This document shows, one piece after another, positions 12,746 to 23,149 of a stretch of DNA of 64,000 bases. This DNA is from Salticus scenicus (Eukaryota > Arthropoda > Arachnida > Araneae > Salticidae). The translations under genes and the position numbers were made by a program. The notes under the pieces were generated by a model that did not search any database, was not told where the DNA came from, and saw only the letters and a program-made list of their open reading frames with translations. How positions within the stretch are numbered: the stretch's first letter is position 1; every line of letters starts with the position of its first letter. The stretch spans positions 3,082,631 to 3,146,630 of the forward strand of contig OZ005648.1 of NCBI GenBank assembly GCA_963930645.1, given 5' to 3'.

Positions 12746-13780
12746 TTCCTTTTTTAGATAATTCTATTCTTTATAACCGAATAATGCCTAGGTTTAAATA
12801 TAAAATTTATTGATAAAACAATTATTTTAGTAATGTATAGTATATAATACTTCAAATTTACAAAATTGACGAAAATTCTGATTTAAATTAAATTAATGTA
12901 AAATTCGTGAATTAACTACGTTTCAACTTTTATGTATAATATATTCTATTTATAAAAATATATCCCCCATGTATATATATATATATATAATTCCCATTTA
13001 AAGATATTTATATTATTTAAAAAAAAAAAAAAAAATTAGCTACGCCTTAATAATTAAAATATTTAAAAAGTATTGCATTATCTTTTGTAACATAATATTG
13101 TCTAGGTTTGAAAAGCAAAAATGACAGTAAAATTGATTAACTCTAGTATTTTTATATCATATCGTACTTACAATTGACAAAAATCTTAAATTAAATTAAT
13201 ATAAATTCTGTGGATAAATTAACTTTCATTGTTTAATGCAATTGATAAGATATCATTTTAAACAGACTGTTTGGAAGAAATAGACTAAAAAAAAAAAAAA
13301 AAACATTCGATTGCACAACAGTATGAACTGTACTTTAGAAATTATTTTAGCAAGGGAAATCAATTAAAAAACAACTCCATTTAATTAATTTTTAGCACGA
13401 TTAAGTACGCACATTTTCGGATCCACGTCATTTCTTGTATTTGAAATGTAAGTTAAGTTCATTAAGTTAATTCTCTTAAGTTGTTGAAAAGACAGTTAAT
13501 TTAAATAACATGTCAGTTTCAGACATTAAAAAATGACATTAATTAAATAAGCAGTTAATTAAACAACGAACTGCTTTAACTCTTGAGAAAAAGGCAATTT
13601 TCTTCTTATGGGATTCTTAATTGTTCTGTGAAATAGATTGAGAGGAATTTTACAAAGCATTCATTTTTACAGCATAATTATATAATTAAATGTTGCCAAA
13701 CACAATGGTGTTAAAGATTGCATTAAAATGTTTGAAAATTGTAATAATCTGGTGTGGCAGTCGCCTCCTTTCTGGGACTC
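12746..13780. other. AT-rich spacer, nothing recognised
   Basis: Short homopolymers (A runs at 13019-13035 and 13288-13304) and a (TA)n at about 12975 are the only structure. No gene or element ends could be defined. Confidence 0.6.
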
Positions 13781-13991
13781 TACAGTCGGTAACAAAAGTG
13801 TCCGAACACTAGCAAAAATTCCTATATAAAATAAGTAGACTTAATACAGTTTTGTTAAATAGATCCTTGTCGAATCCTGTTCTTATTCAGTCTAAAAACA
13901 GGATTCGACAAGGATTTATTTAACAAAACTGTATTACTTTTTTGATATAGGAATTTTTACTAGTGTTCGGAGACTTTTGTTACCGACTGTA
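13781..13991. mobile_element. Palindromic Tc1/mariner MITE, copy 1
   Basis: The element begins TACAGTCGGTAACAAAAGTG and ends in the inverse of this sequence, with TA at both outer edges. Almost its whole length is self-complementary. The left arm runs GTCCGAACACTAGCAAAAATTCCTA, AGTTTTGTTAAATA, CCTTGTCGAATCCTGTTCTTA, and the right arm returns in reverse with a loop near 13890. Such near-complete palindromes are typical of non-autonomous Tc1/mariner derivatives. A sister copy lies at 14454-14670. Confidence 0.88.
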
Positions 13992-14353
13992 CGTTAATAT
14001 CGACTATAGATATATGTTTAAAAGTTTAAGATAAGAGCTTGTGCACTTAATCATTTGTAAGTAAATTTAAGCAACATTTGAAAATAATTTCGAAACTATT
14101 TTTATTGAACATAAAATTCTGTGTGTGGAAGGTAATGCTCCCGTTAACCTCTTCCCCACAATTGCATATCTCAGCTATATTCATAAAAAAGTGTTATTAA
14201 GTGTTAAAAAGTCTATTATCAAGTTTTAAAATTTATTTTAAACTATACCGAGATGGGTCGCCTACGCCAATTTTTGAAACATATTCAAATAACCCTATTT
14301 ATTAACGATACATTGTATATGTATTAAATAGTATACATAAATATAGCACAGTA

Positions 14354-14391
<38 letters not shown>

Positions 14392-14453
14392 TACATCTTT
14401 AAAAGCCTTTTAAGGCATTTCCAATCATAGCCTAATATAGGTGAATTCTGTTG
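13992..14453. other. Spacer with (TA)n(TG)n microsatellite
   Basis: It separates the two sister MITEs. A compound TA/TG microsatellite is at about 14352-14391. No gene is seen. Confidence 0.6.
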
Positions 14454-14670
14454 TACAGTCGGTAACAAAAGTGTCCTAATGCTAGCAAAAATTCCTATGT
14501 AAAAAAAGTAGAGTTAATACTGTTTTGTTAAATAAATCCTTGTCGAATCCTATTCTTAGTCAGTGTAAGAACATGATTCGATAAGGATTTATTTAGCAAA
14601 ACCGTATGAAGTGTACTTTTTTTACATAGGAATTTTTGCTAGTGTTCGGACACTTTTGTTACCGACTGTA
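14454..14670. mobile_element. Palindromic Tc1/mariner MITE, copy 2
   Basis: It has the same termini (TACAGTCGGTAACAAAAGTG) and the same internal order as the copy at 13781. Scattered substitutions in both arms mean the two insertions have diverged independently rather than being a recent tandem duplication. The right arm keeps the family sequence CTAGTGTTCGGACACTTTTG better than the left. It sits 67 bp upstream of a Tigger element. Confidence 0.88.
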
Positions 14671-14738
14671 CACTATTGAAAACTGGACCACCGCGACGGC
14701 GAAGGATTTCGCTAATAGGCGTAATGGATTTGATTATA

Positions 14739-15299
14739 TAGTGAAACTCCGATCTATCGTTCCCGCAATGATAGTTTTATTTCTATGGTCCCTGCACAAA
14801 TTGTATTTAAATAATGTTAACGAAACCCGCATGTATCGTGCTACAAAAAGTCGTTTTCCCGTATTCATCGTGGTAATTTTTTTCTCCTGACCTTCTAAAA
14901 ATTTTTTGTTGAAGCTCAAGCGGTTCCATATGGCATACAAACTGGAATTACTTCTTTCATCCTAAAATAACTCTTTTCCCCAGTTCCATGGAAGATAAAA
15001 TTATGATGCTATGTGTCCGGACCATCTATTCATTTTGGAATTTCAGCATGGCAGGATGTAACCTCTTTAGTAATCCAGAAAATTGTTTCGTGAATGCGGT
15101 TACATTCGAAAAAATGATGAAGAATATCAAACTGAAGGGCAAGAAAATGATGATGATCATGGTGATGCTGATAATGCAGATGAGGAGTGGTTGCGTGTAG
15201 CAGAGGATGCGTCTGGTAAAAAATTTAGTAATAATATTTGCATTAATCAAGACGATGAGACATGCGGTATCCTAAAGCATAGAAGAAATGTGTTATTTC

Positions 15300-15334
<35 letters not shown>

Positions 15335-15508
15335 AAATGGAAATAATGACGAAGAAACAGAAGATAATTTTCACGCCGATAACTCAATTATGGCGTTTAA
15401 AAATGTACGAACTTTTACATAAACACATGAAATTATAGAAAAGGACCAGAAAAATGTTGCAAATCTGGATAAATTCCTGTTTCATTTATAAAAAGAGCAA
15501 AAAACCCA

Positions 15509-15548
<40 letters not shown>

Positions 15549-15790
15549 TAAATAAATTTTACGTAACATTGTTTACTTAACATTTTCTACAACATTGATT
15601 TATTTCTTTGACAGTTTGGAAAGTAACAAATTAGCTTTATTAGTAGAATACTGTATACATTTGTGTGTATTAACCCATAAACATTGTTTTCTTCGTGTTT
15701 TGATTTTAATCCGCATTCGTCGTTTTCCTGTTTTCATCGTGTTTTTATTTTCACACACCCCGTGAAAGACGATGGATCGAGGTTCTACTA
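14739..15790. mobile_element. Tigger/pogo-type transposon relic
   Basis: The left end TAGTGAAACTCCGATCTATCG and the right end (minus strand TAGTAGAACCTCGATCCATCG) form imperfect terminal inverted repeats flanked by TA (14737-14738 and 15791-15792). The TAGT.RAACCTCGAT pattern resembles Tigger/pogo termini. At about 1.05 kb it is far shorter than a full Tigger element and keeps only the last part of the transposase. A 32-bp poly-A run at 15301-15332 has expanded inside the coding relic. A second similar pair of ends, without coding sequence, is at 55446-56122. Confidence 0.72.
15046..15491 (+). pseudogene. Tigger/pogo transposase C-terminal relic
   Basis: The sequence reads AWQDVTSLVIQK, then after a frameshift FRECGYIRKND, an acidic stretch rich in Asp and Asn, EEWLRVAEDASG, and INQDDETCGIL. 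After the poly-A expansion it continues FKNVRTFT, a stop, and NVANLDKFLFHL with a terminal stop at 15489. In Tigger/pogo (CENP-B-related) transposases the region after the DDE domain has the order W..V...TI.NCFR.CGF, acidic linker, ..VDDD..TCG. This fits well. The DDE catalytic core is deleted, so the protein is dead. There are at least one frameshift and one internal stop, plus the 32-A tract. Confidence 0.72.
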
Positions 15791-15792
15791 TA

Positions 15793-15825
15793 TTTAAGCA
15801 TCCCTGCAGATAAACCATTTGTCCG

Positions 15826-15859
<34 letters not shown>

Positions 15860-16080
15860 CGTTAAGTAAACGTTAAGTAAAACACTATTTGATATGTATT
15901 TAGAATTTTGAGTTTGGACCAATGTTTGTTGATATTTTTATTTGTATTATTCTGATAAAACGCACACACACACAGATCAAATGCTAAAAAATAAGTTTTC
16001 GAGTTCAGGGAATCTTCAAACATGAAAATACTACAAAAACTCAATTTTTAAAATTAAACCTTTAAAATAATAATTTACTA
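15793..16080. other. Spacer with poly-A
   Basis: It holds a ~30-bp poly-A (about 15831-15859) and a CACACA tract near 15962. Nothing else is recognised. Confidence 0.6.
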
Positions 16081-16750
16081 GCTGGAACCCGTCGACTTCG
16101 ACGGTCACTTTATTGACCGTAATGTTTCAAAAATCGTCGTATCATTATTTAAATGTATTTCAAGTTAAAACATCTAATATAATTTACAACATTTCACTTA
16201 AAAAAAAAAAAAAAAAAAAAAGAAATTCGGAAAAATGGTTATAAATTGAAATACTATATATGACATCACTTTCTACAAAGTACTGTCAATGTGACGTCAA
16301 ACTGACTCCAAATAAAACAGTTGCTATCTTTTATTTTCTGTTTCTTTTAATACTAAGGCTATATGTTAGCTGACCCGCCCCGCGTTGCCCGGACCCATGA
16401 TAATAACCTTAATTGAACCTTAAATTTGTATGATTTTATATCTTTAACTCGATTTTGTTTGAATTTCTATTTTTAAATAAAGACATTGCGAAAAAAATAA
16501 TCAGCTGTAACAAAAAAATTACCTCGAACCGAACGAAACTCAGTCTTGTGACACCGGTGTCTGCGGCAGAACATACGTGAGCCGCTAATAACATAAAAAA
16601 AATTCCCAAAAATTAACCTGCAACCGAAAGAACCCGCCCGGTGTTGCCCGGGCCCATGATAATAACCTTAAATGCACCTTAAATTTATATGGTTTTATAC
16701 CTTTAACTCGATTTTGTTTGAATTTCTTTTTTTAAATGAAAATATCACAA

Positions 16751-16785
<35 letters not shown>

Positions 16786-16979
16786 TAATAATCATCTGTA
16801 ACAAAAAAAAAAAAATACTTCAAACAGAACGGAACTCGGGGTCGTATCCCAGTGCCTGTGGCACGTATATGCAGGCCGCTATTAACATGAAAAAATTCTC
16901 AAAAATTAACTTTGAACCGAACGAACCTCTGACTCGTGTTACCGCTGCCTGTGGCTGCGACACCGTATAGCAGGCATGC
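16081..16979 (+). repeat. Interspersed/tandem repeat with TTGCCCGG core
   Basis: The block CGCGTTGCCCGGACCCATGA-TAATAACC at about 16379 recurs about 260 bp later (16639), followed each time by CCTTAA.TG.ACCTTAAATTT, TTTAACTCGATTTTGTTTG and then TGTAACAAAAAAAT...GAACGAAAC and a short GC-rich stretch. A related opening (AGCTGGAACCCGTCGACTTCGACGG) is at about 16081. Units end in short A or AAT tracts ((AAT)n at 16752-16782), which suggests the 3' end of a LINE-like element repeated in tandem. No reverse-transcriptase frame is left. Confidence 0.6.
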
Positions 16980-17340
16980 TACGCACGCACTGCAAAATCC
17001 ACTTTCCTCTAACAGGGAGCGCAGTATGTTGTATACGAACATCACCAATCGCCTTGGATTTCCAAGACCTTTTAAATAAGGTGTCATATGGTTTTGTCAA
17101 CTGCCAAATCCTCTAGTTGCACTTTCCACCGCCAGGGGGCGCACTGTGTTCTGTACGAACATCACCAACGGTCAGGAAATACTAAGACCTTTAAAATAAG
17201 ATATAACATGATAGGGTCTACAGCAAAATCACTTAGTTCCATTTTTCACCACCAGGGGTCGCACTATACTGTATACAAACATCCCCAATCGGCATGAAAT
17301 TTCAAGACCTTTAAAATGAGGTGCTACATGTGTGGGTCTA
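16980..17340 (+). repeat. 120-bp tandem repeat with CTCF-like motif
   Basis: Three units share TGCAAAATCC..T.GTTCCACTTT, then a CACC.CCAGGGGGCGCA-type block, then TGTATACGAACATC.CCAATCG and AAGACCTTT.AAATAAG. The last word starts at 17064, 17184 and 17304, a 120-bp period. The middle unit contains CCACCGCCAGGGGGCGCA at 17126-17143, very close to the CCACCAGGGGGCGC form bound by CTCF in animals. The first and third units carry weaker versions (AACAGGGAGCGCA and CACCAGGGGTCGCA). The frames across it have no known domain. Confidence 0.78.
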
Positions 17341-17590
17341 GAACGGATTTCCCTCTCAAACTAATTTCCCCCCTTTCCCCTCCCCTCCAAATCTGCTTTC
17401 CCCCTTTTTCCCCCTTTAAAATCGAAAATTCCAAATTCGCAGATATAGATTTTTTAGTATTCGACTCTAGTCCCCATATGTACAATTTCTTCACCGTGAA
17501 GTAGTTTGATAGCTTAGTTAAGCTCGTAAACGTGTTTTTAACCCGAAACTGGTGGGAAACGGTTTCTCCCCGGGGGGGGGGGGGACCGTT
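17341..17590 (+). repeat. C-rich tail of the repeat block with poly-G
   Basis: The sequence turns pyrimidine-rich (TTTCCCCCCTTTCCCCTCCCC, then CCCCCTTTTTCCCCC) and ends in GGTTTCTCCCC followed by a 13-G run (17572-17584). It follows the 120-bp units directly and looks like part of the same element rather than host sequence. Confidence 0.5.
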
Positions 17591-18480
17591 CGCCTTTTTT
17601 TTTATTTTCTCTTCTCATAGCACATCTACAGACCAAGACCTTTTTTTAGACGCCTCAACCAAATTTTTACACCAAGTAGTTCTCTCAATATAGTGGAGAC
17701 AGACAAAAACATGTTTCAAATTAATATATAGATTTGCTACATATGGGTAAGAGAGAGGAATAATATAGCAAACACTTAATCTTGAGAATTTAATCCCGAT
17801 ACAATATTTTATCATCCATAAGGTTAAAAGAAAAACGTATATATATCAGGATATCAGAATCGTGTCATCTATCAAATTCATTGTCACTAAAAATACATTA
17901 ATGATTTGTCAGGATTTTCATGTAATTAATCAAATTTCAATTTAATGAAATACAGATTCTATTGTTAAAAATAAATAAATAAATAAATAACTGATTTCTT
18001 ATTTAGTTACTTATTACCCTGTTTAACTTGCTTTCTTGTTTGTTTGTCCATTATAAATCTTGTAATCGATTTTTTACTAACTTTCCGTCTACCTAGACAT
18101 TTGAAACTTATAGTATAGCTCAGAACACGATGACAATGCATTTTTAAATACTTTTATTCAATTAATAGATGCTTGAAAATTTCTTATAATTACTCTTTTT
18201 ATTACGCATTTGCTTTTTTTTTTCTTTTTTAAGTTCATGGGATAATTCATCAAAAATTTTTTTAAAAAGTATTTATTAATACATAGAATTGTCAAGTTTA
18301 TATGATTCAATAGAAAATTTAAAAACGTGGTATATAAAAAGTTGTTTTTATCTTATTATTATTAGTTATCAGAGAGTTCGCTATTTGCCTGAACACATAA
18401 GGCGATCATATTGAGGCTGCTGTTAAGAGTTTTGGTGCCTATATGCAATTTTTATGACTGTTCGTACTGTTATAACAGTC
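17591..18480. other. AT-rich spacer, nothing recognised
   Basis: No conserved frame or terminus is seen. A short (AAAT)n is near 17970, and a somewhat GC-richer patch at 18365-18480 adjoins the next element and could be part of it. Confidence 0.55.
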
Positions 18481-18495
18481 ACACAAATCATCCAA

Positions 18496-19212
18496 TGGGC
18501 TTTTCCCGGCGTCGTCTGCTCAGTCACGTGATATAGAAAAACAAAGAATCGAATTCAGTTAAATATTGTTCTTAAGAACAAAAATATTAATATTTAATAT
18601 AAAATAAAAGTAATACTGTGCATTTGTAAACAGTAGAATAATTGTTTAATAATTGAAAGTTTAATAATTTTTAAAAAACACTTTATATGTGTATTTATTA
18701 TTATATTTTTTTTCACAAGTAAGAATTGATATTTGTACGTTGCAATGTAACTGCTACATTAACTGATCTAGAAATAAATAGTGGAATGTTTATGGATTAT
18801 AACTTGCAATTAATTTAAAATGTTTTAAGTTAAATTTAATTGCGTAAAGGTGTTACAGAAAGTTAAATAACTTAGTTATTCTCCGAAATCGCTTTACACC
18901 GTACGATGTTGCACTGTTAATGATAAAAGTACCAAAAATAACAGTATTTAAAATGTTCTCCATCGACATTGATAACAAATATAAACTAAATGATGATTGT
19001 AAATGTATACAGTAAACAAAAGTTGATGAATAATGATATAAAATAGAATAAAAATTATCATGTATAAAAAAATAACACAGATTAAATTGGATTAATCTAA
19101 AATAAGAATAGAAAATGTGTTATTTTAGCAATCGCTATAGATAAAGAAGACTTCGTGTGCTCTTTGTTTATCTATGTCATGTGACCTCTGACGTCAGGTG
19201 GGAAGAGCCCAT
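18496..19212. mobile_element. Non-autonomous DNA element with long inverted ends
   Basis: TGGGCTTTTCCC...CAGTCACGTGATATAG..AAACAAAGA at 18496-18548 matches the inverse of 19159-19212 (TGGGCTCTTCCC...GAGGTCACATGACATAG..AAACAAAGA on the minus strand). This gives imperfect inverted ends of about 50-55 bp around an AT-rich, non-coding core. A weaker match (ATAACA.TCA) may carry the ends 20-25 bp further out. No target duplication could be fixed, so the superfamily is open. The right end contains a TGACGTCA palindrome (19189-19196). Confidence 0.68.
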
Positions 19213-20030
19213 CCCCGTAAATATTTATGAATGTTATGGAATTGGCTTATAGTTTATGCTGTGTGCAGTGTTAAGGACTCGTTTACAAAGACACCCCCCC
19301 CCCCCCCAAAAAAAAAAAAAAAAAAAAAAAAAATCTTCATGCATTATGGTCTATGTCTTTAATTTATGTGCAAAATATTTCATTTATGTGCATTTCATCT
19401 GCCTTTAACAAAACTGAATTATACCTACTGAATTCAGCACAACTTTTGCACTGCATGAGGCATAATAAAATTAACAAACTTTATTAGCATGCGTGAAAGC
19501 ATGATTTCTGTAGAAAATGGTGTGCACAGAATTAAATTATTTCACAGAGCTACACAAAGGGATTCTAATACGTTATGTGTTACGCGTGGTAACTACTAAA
19601 TGTGTATTTTTGTAATGTTACACGTTTAATGGGTTAAGAATAACTAAATATTTATTAAGCAAGGGGAATTGGATTAAAAGGGGAGTTTCCCTCTTTAGTG
19701 TCACAGGAGAAATCACAATACATTTTCGATATATCACGTTTTATAGACGCATTATTTTATACACACATTGACGTTGTTAAACTGTATTCAAAATAATGAA
19801 ATTAATGCATATTATTAAGATGCTTAAAATTGGAGTTTCTTTAGTAAATAGTGTATAAATATTTCATAATTAGTTTACAAAAAATAATTATAACGGATCT
19901 CATTGTTAAACGACTTGTCAATTATTAACGAGTTATATAAATATATATATATATATTAATCACTTATTAATTAAAGTGTATTTGTATAGAAAAGGCACCA
20001 AAGGCAGCACTAAAAAAATTATACAAAAAT
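19213..20030. other. AT-rich spacer with poly-C/poly-A junction
   Basis: A 14-C run at 19294-19307 passes directly into about 26 A residues. No gene is seen. Confidence 0.55.
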
Positions 20031-20309
20031 ATATAATTTTGAAAATATGTAGAGATTTGAAGACAAGTGGGCGTGGTCAAGAAGAAGTAAAAACGTTAAT
20101 AAAAACAAAGAAATAACGAATTAAAGTAATGAAGAACAATTGTAAAAACAACACTACATGTGAAAAAGGAAGCGGGAGGATGTTTTCCACATGTAGTGTT
20201 GTTTTTACAATTGTTCTTCGTCACTTTAATTCGTTATTTCTCTGTTTTTATTAACGTTTTTTCTTCTTGTTGACCACGCCTACTTGTCTTCAAGTCTCTA
20301 CATATTTTC

Positions 20310-20320
<11 letters not shown>
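20031..20320. repeat. 290-bp near-perfect palindrome (fold-back element)
   Basis: The left arm (20031-20166) runs ATAATTTTGAAAATATGTAGAG, GGGCGTGGTCAAGAAGAAG, ACGTTAATAAAAACA, AACAATTGTAAAAACAACAC, TACATGTG. The right arm (20183-20320) returns the same sequence in reverse order with few mismatches. The loop is about 16 bp (around GAAGCGGGAGGA). A transcript would form a ~135-bp hairpin. It is followed by (TA)n and then a mariner transposase relic, so it may be a fold-back derivative of that or another DNA element. No target duplication was found. Confidence 0.82.
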
Positions 20321-20350
<30 letters not shown>

Positions 20351-20351
20351 T

Positions 20352-20612
20352 GTGTGTGCAATATCCAGAGGCTTTTCGGGTACCTGGCCTCCTCGTTCAC
20401 TCGACTTAAATCCCTGTGATTTCTGATTGTGAGACTTCCTAAAAGACCGTGTTTGTACAGCAGGAATTAGGGCTTTACTTCAGTTGAAAGCCAGCATTAT
20501 ACACCATGTTGCTGAAATCACTCGAAAGTTTCTTCACGCTACCGTCGAACATTCTCTAAAGGTGTTTTCAACGCGTAATTGTCAATATAGCACACCTTGA
20601 GCACATTCTGTA
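20352..20612 (+). pseudogene. Mariner-like transposase C-terminal relic
   Basis: The plus strand reads ISRGFSGTWPPRSLDLNPCDF-stop, then FLKDRVCTAGIRALLQLKAS, IIHHVAEITRKFLHATVEHS and, after a shift, FQRVIVNIAHLEH. In mariner/IS630-type transposases the last catalytic acidic residue sits in the WPPRSPDLNPCDFWLWG block, followed by FLKDRVY and an alpha-helical tail ending near the HIE motif. The order and spacing fit. A stop after CDF and a later frameshift kill it, and the earlier two thirds are missing. Confidence 0.8.
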
Positions 20613-21188
20613 ACTGAATAAATTTTTATGTTTTTAATTAATATTTTACCCTTCTTTAAGCGCCATAGTTCCCTTTGGGGGTGAAAATTTTAATTTTTTT
20701 TTTTTTTTTTAATTATTATTGTAGAAATAATTTCCCCGCGGCCCTTATAACGTATATACCAAATTTCACGAAATTCCGATAGGCGTCACGGGTTCTAAAG
20801 GGATCTGATTAGGATACCTTTAATTAAAACCACCCTCTGTGAAATTTTGAAAATTACTTTTAGCGCAAAAACTTGAAGTGTAATAAATACCTTCAGTTAA
20901 TCTTTTTAGTCTTTTTCATCGTAATTTTCTGAAAAAATCTCAACAAAGTACGCATAATCTGCTAAATTTTATTATGTTCATAAAAAAAATCCAATTACCG
21001 GAGTGGTGTTTGACAATTTTTATTTTATCTATAGATCTATTTCCATCACAGAAAGTTGTTTTCATCAAAAATGTTGATTGCTCATCGTTAATAGAAAACT
21101 TGTTATATTTTATTGGTTTTTACAAATGAGAAGAATTTTCATCCCTTTCAGTACGTGTAGAAAAGGGAATTTTCCCTTCATTCATTTC

Positions 21189-21242
<54 letters not shown>

Positions 21243-21930
21243 ACTGATAACAGAAGAAACTCTCGTTTTCACAGAAATAATTATTTGATAAGAGAATGTT
21301 TGTTTAAAAATTCGATGCACAATGTTGTTTAACTTTTCAGACTTAACACTTTTTATGCTTCTCCTCTCCTAGTACATAATAATTCTCCTATATATAAATA
21401 GCTCTGTTCTCTAATTATTCGATTGCTTTTTTGCGTACTTCTGAAAGAAGAAAGTGATTACCTACAAAACATGTAATTTAAAAGTTTTTTAAAATGTAAT
21501 TTTATCACATTTTACACTGTTTTTTGTGATATATATATTTATTTATATGTTCAGTATATTTTTTACGTGAATAATACACTATTCTGAAAGTGTAATTTAT
21601 GTTAATACATAAAATAAGTAACTTTACAACCATTGAAAATCGAGTGAAAATATATTAATGGAAAACCATAAAAAATATATTTCAATACATTAATTCTTAA
21701 TATTTTCAGCATTTTAATACAATTAAAAAAGGAATTAAAAATATATTTCTAAACGACTATTTAAGAACTGTTATTTTCCTTTTCTATCACAAAATTTTTA
21801 TGCCCTTCAAGGTATCAGGACTTTTCTACGCATAGCAATTTATTTTAGTACTGAAAAGTAAAAACAACCAAATTTATCTTGTGCATTTCTAACATATTTC
21901 CTTTCTGAAAAAAAAAAAAAAAAAAATCTC
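20613..21930. other. Mariner 3' flank and AT-rich spacer
   Basis: 20640-20870 is moderately complex non-coding sequence (GCGCCATAGTTCCCTTTGGGGG, GGCGTCACGGGTTCTAAAGGG) that may be the 3' untranslated end of the mariner relic. An (AAT)n passes into about 30 A at 21190-21240. The rest is AT-rich with nothing recognised. Confidence 0.5.
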
Positions 21931-21933
21931 ACT

Positions 21934-22330
21934 ATATCAAATACAAACAAATACTCTATAAGAGTTCAATCACGTAAATCCCCGAGAGCAACGCAGACGG
22001 TAAACCATCACAGAAATGTCTCTAAAGATTACAGCAAAGTCTTATCATATCGAAAGCAAAAGTCATGATACATTTCGTTTTCGAAAAATAATGAATCAGA
22101 TTATATAGTCTCATAATAGAGAGGAGAAAAAAAAAAAAAAACATACAGCAAACCGAATTATCTAGATAAAATATTTTTAAGCAATGAAGATACTGGATTT
22201 AATTTGGGGATATTTACTTTAGAAATATTAAAATCGGCAAAGAAATGCTAAACGATTTTTCTAGGAATAGGAATCGATTTTTTTTTAGGTTGTATTGAAA
22301 GAACTAGGACGCGACGTATCCATACATGTA
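21934..22330 (+). repeat. Family D dispersed repeat, copy 1
   Basis: It shares CAAATAC..A.AAATAC.CTATAAGA.TTCAATCACG, CCCGAGAGCAACGC.GAC.GTAAACCATCA and CTTATCATATCGA..G.AAAA.TCATGAT with copies at about 24270 and 30650. It is interrupted at its right side by the PLE relic that follows, and similar 3' sequence resumes at 23150. Confidence 0.65.
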
Positions 22331-22422
22331 TCCATATTTATGAAAAAAAAAAAAAAAAGTAGAAATATTTTTTTTTCTTTTTGTGTCTTTCTTAATTTTT
22401 TACAATTGTCAGAATTAATAAT

Positions 22423-22907
22423 AAACAATACTGATCAGTATTGTTTTACCCTATTTTCCTAAAACCAGTCAAACCATAGCTAAAATTCTCAAACATTATG
22501 ATTTTAAAATAATATTTTCGCCTTTCAATAAACTCACCTTTTCTCAGTTAAAAGATCCCATTGATATGCATAATTCTTGGGGCATTTATAGTATTTCCTG
22601 TCAGTGTGGTTTATCATATATTGGCCAAACTAAACACAGTCTTAAATTCCGTCTAAAAGAACTTATGAATTACGTCCGCAAACAAGAAACCAATAAATCG
22701 GCTATTTCTAAACATTGCTGGGAGGAAAATCATAATTTTAAATTTAATTCAGCTAAAATAATTTGCAGACCTAAATCCATTCATGAACTCGATTTCTTTG
22801 AAGCTTTTCATATTTATAATAATTTTAAAAGCCTTGTAAATTGTGATTTCGCTGCTCCCTATTTCTCTGATTGTTGGAAATTTTACATTCAGTCCCCATT
22901 TTCTTAA
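22423..22907 (+). pseudogene. Penelope-like element GIY-YIG endonuclease, partial
   Basis: An open frame running from about 22423 to a stop at 22905 encodes ILISIVLPYFPKTSQTIAKI, LKHYDFKIIFSP, FNKLTFSQLKDPIDMHN, then the endonuclease: GIYSISCQCGLSYIGQT, RLKEL, a HCW, and FFEAFHIY near the end. In PLEs this nuclease follows the reverse transcriptase and a Cys/His linker and cuts the target for integration. The GIY and YIG motifs, following Arg and C-terminal Glu are all visible. The reverse transcriptase is missing, so the copy is 5'-truncated. The first Met at 22566 is not a true start. It interrupts a family D repeat. Confidence 0.85.
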
Positions 22908-23145
22908 TTTTTCTACTGTTTACACAGCTAACATTCCTAAATTCCTATTGGCCACACACTCCACCTTTCCCTTAATCCTATTGGTTGAACTAAATTCGGT
23001 CCCTCTCCTATATATACGAGCACTTCTCCGGATACAGAATTCTTTTTGCACTGAAGACGGTACGCTTAAGGCTACCGAAACAGCTGTATGCATCTCAAAT
23101 ATTTTTCTTTGGCGTTTCTGACGTAGTAGTTTATTCGGGTTTTAA
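22908..23145 (+). mobile_element. PLE 3' terminal region with TATA-like box
   Basis: The 3' region of the same PLE holds two ATTGG/CCAAT-type words (ATTCCTATTGGCC and AATCCTATTGGTTG), then CTCCTATATATACGAGCAC, a TATA-like box followed by TTCTCCGG, then the hammerhead core and the terminal block CGTTTCTGACGTAGTAGTTT-ATTCGGGTTTT. The last ~100 bp is repeated in both arms of the inverted element at 46.8-47.1 kb, which defines this as the family terminus. In PLEs this terminal repeat is thought to carry both promoter and ribozyme. Confidence 0.7.
23047..23092 (+). ncRNA. Hammerhead-ribozyme-like core, PLE family 1
   Basis: The parts in order are: stem I TGCA (23047-23050), CTGAAGA (23051-23057), stem II GGTA/TACC (23059-23062 and 23073-23076), GAA, then self-complementary ACAGCTGT as stem III, cleavage triplet GTA, and stem I TGCA again. 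Every conserved core position of the hammerhead fold is present. Stem III is so short that the molecule may act as a dimer, as reported for PLE hammerheads. An unpaired C sits between the core A9 and stem II. Confidence 0.7.
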
Positions 23146-23149
23146 TACT

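Noticed and set aside
15083..15346. Acidic 87-residue frame as an independent small protein
   Set aside because: It is the C-terminal part of a broken Tigger transposase, and its Lys tail is only the poly-A expansion.
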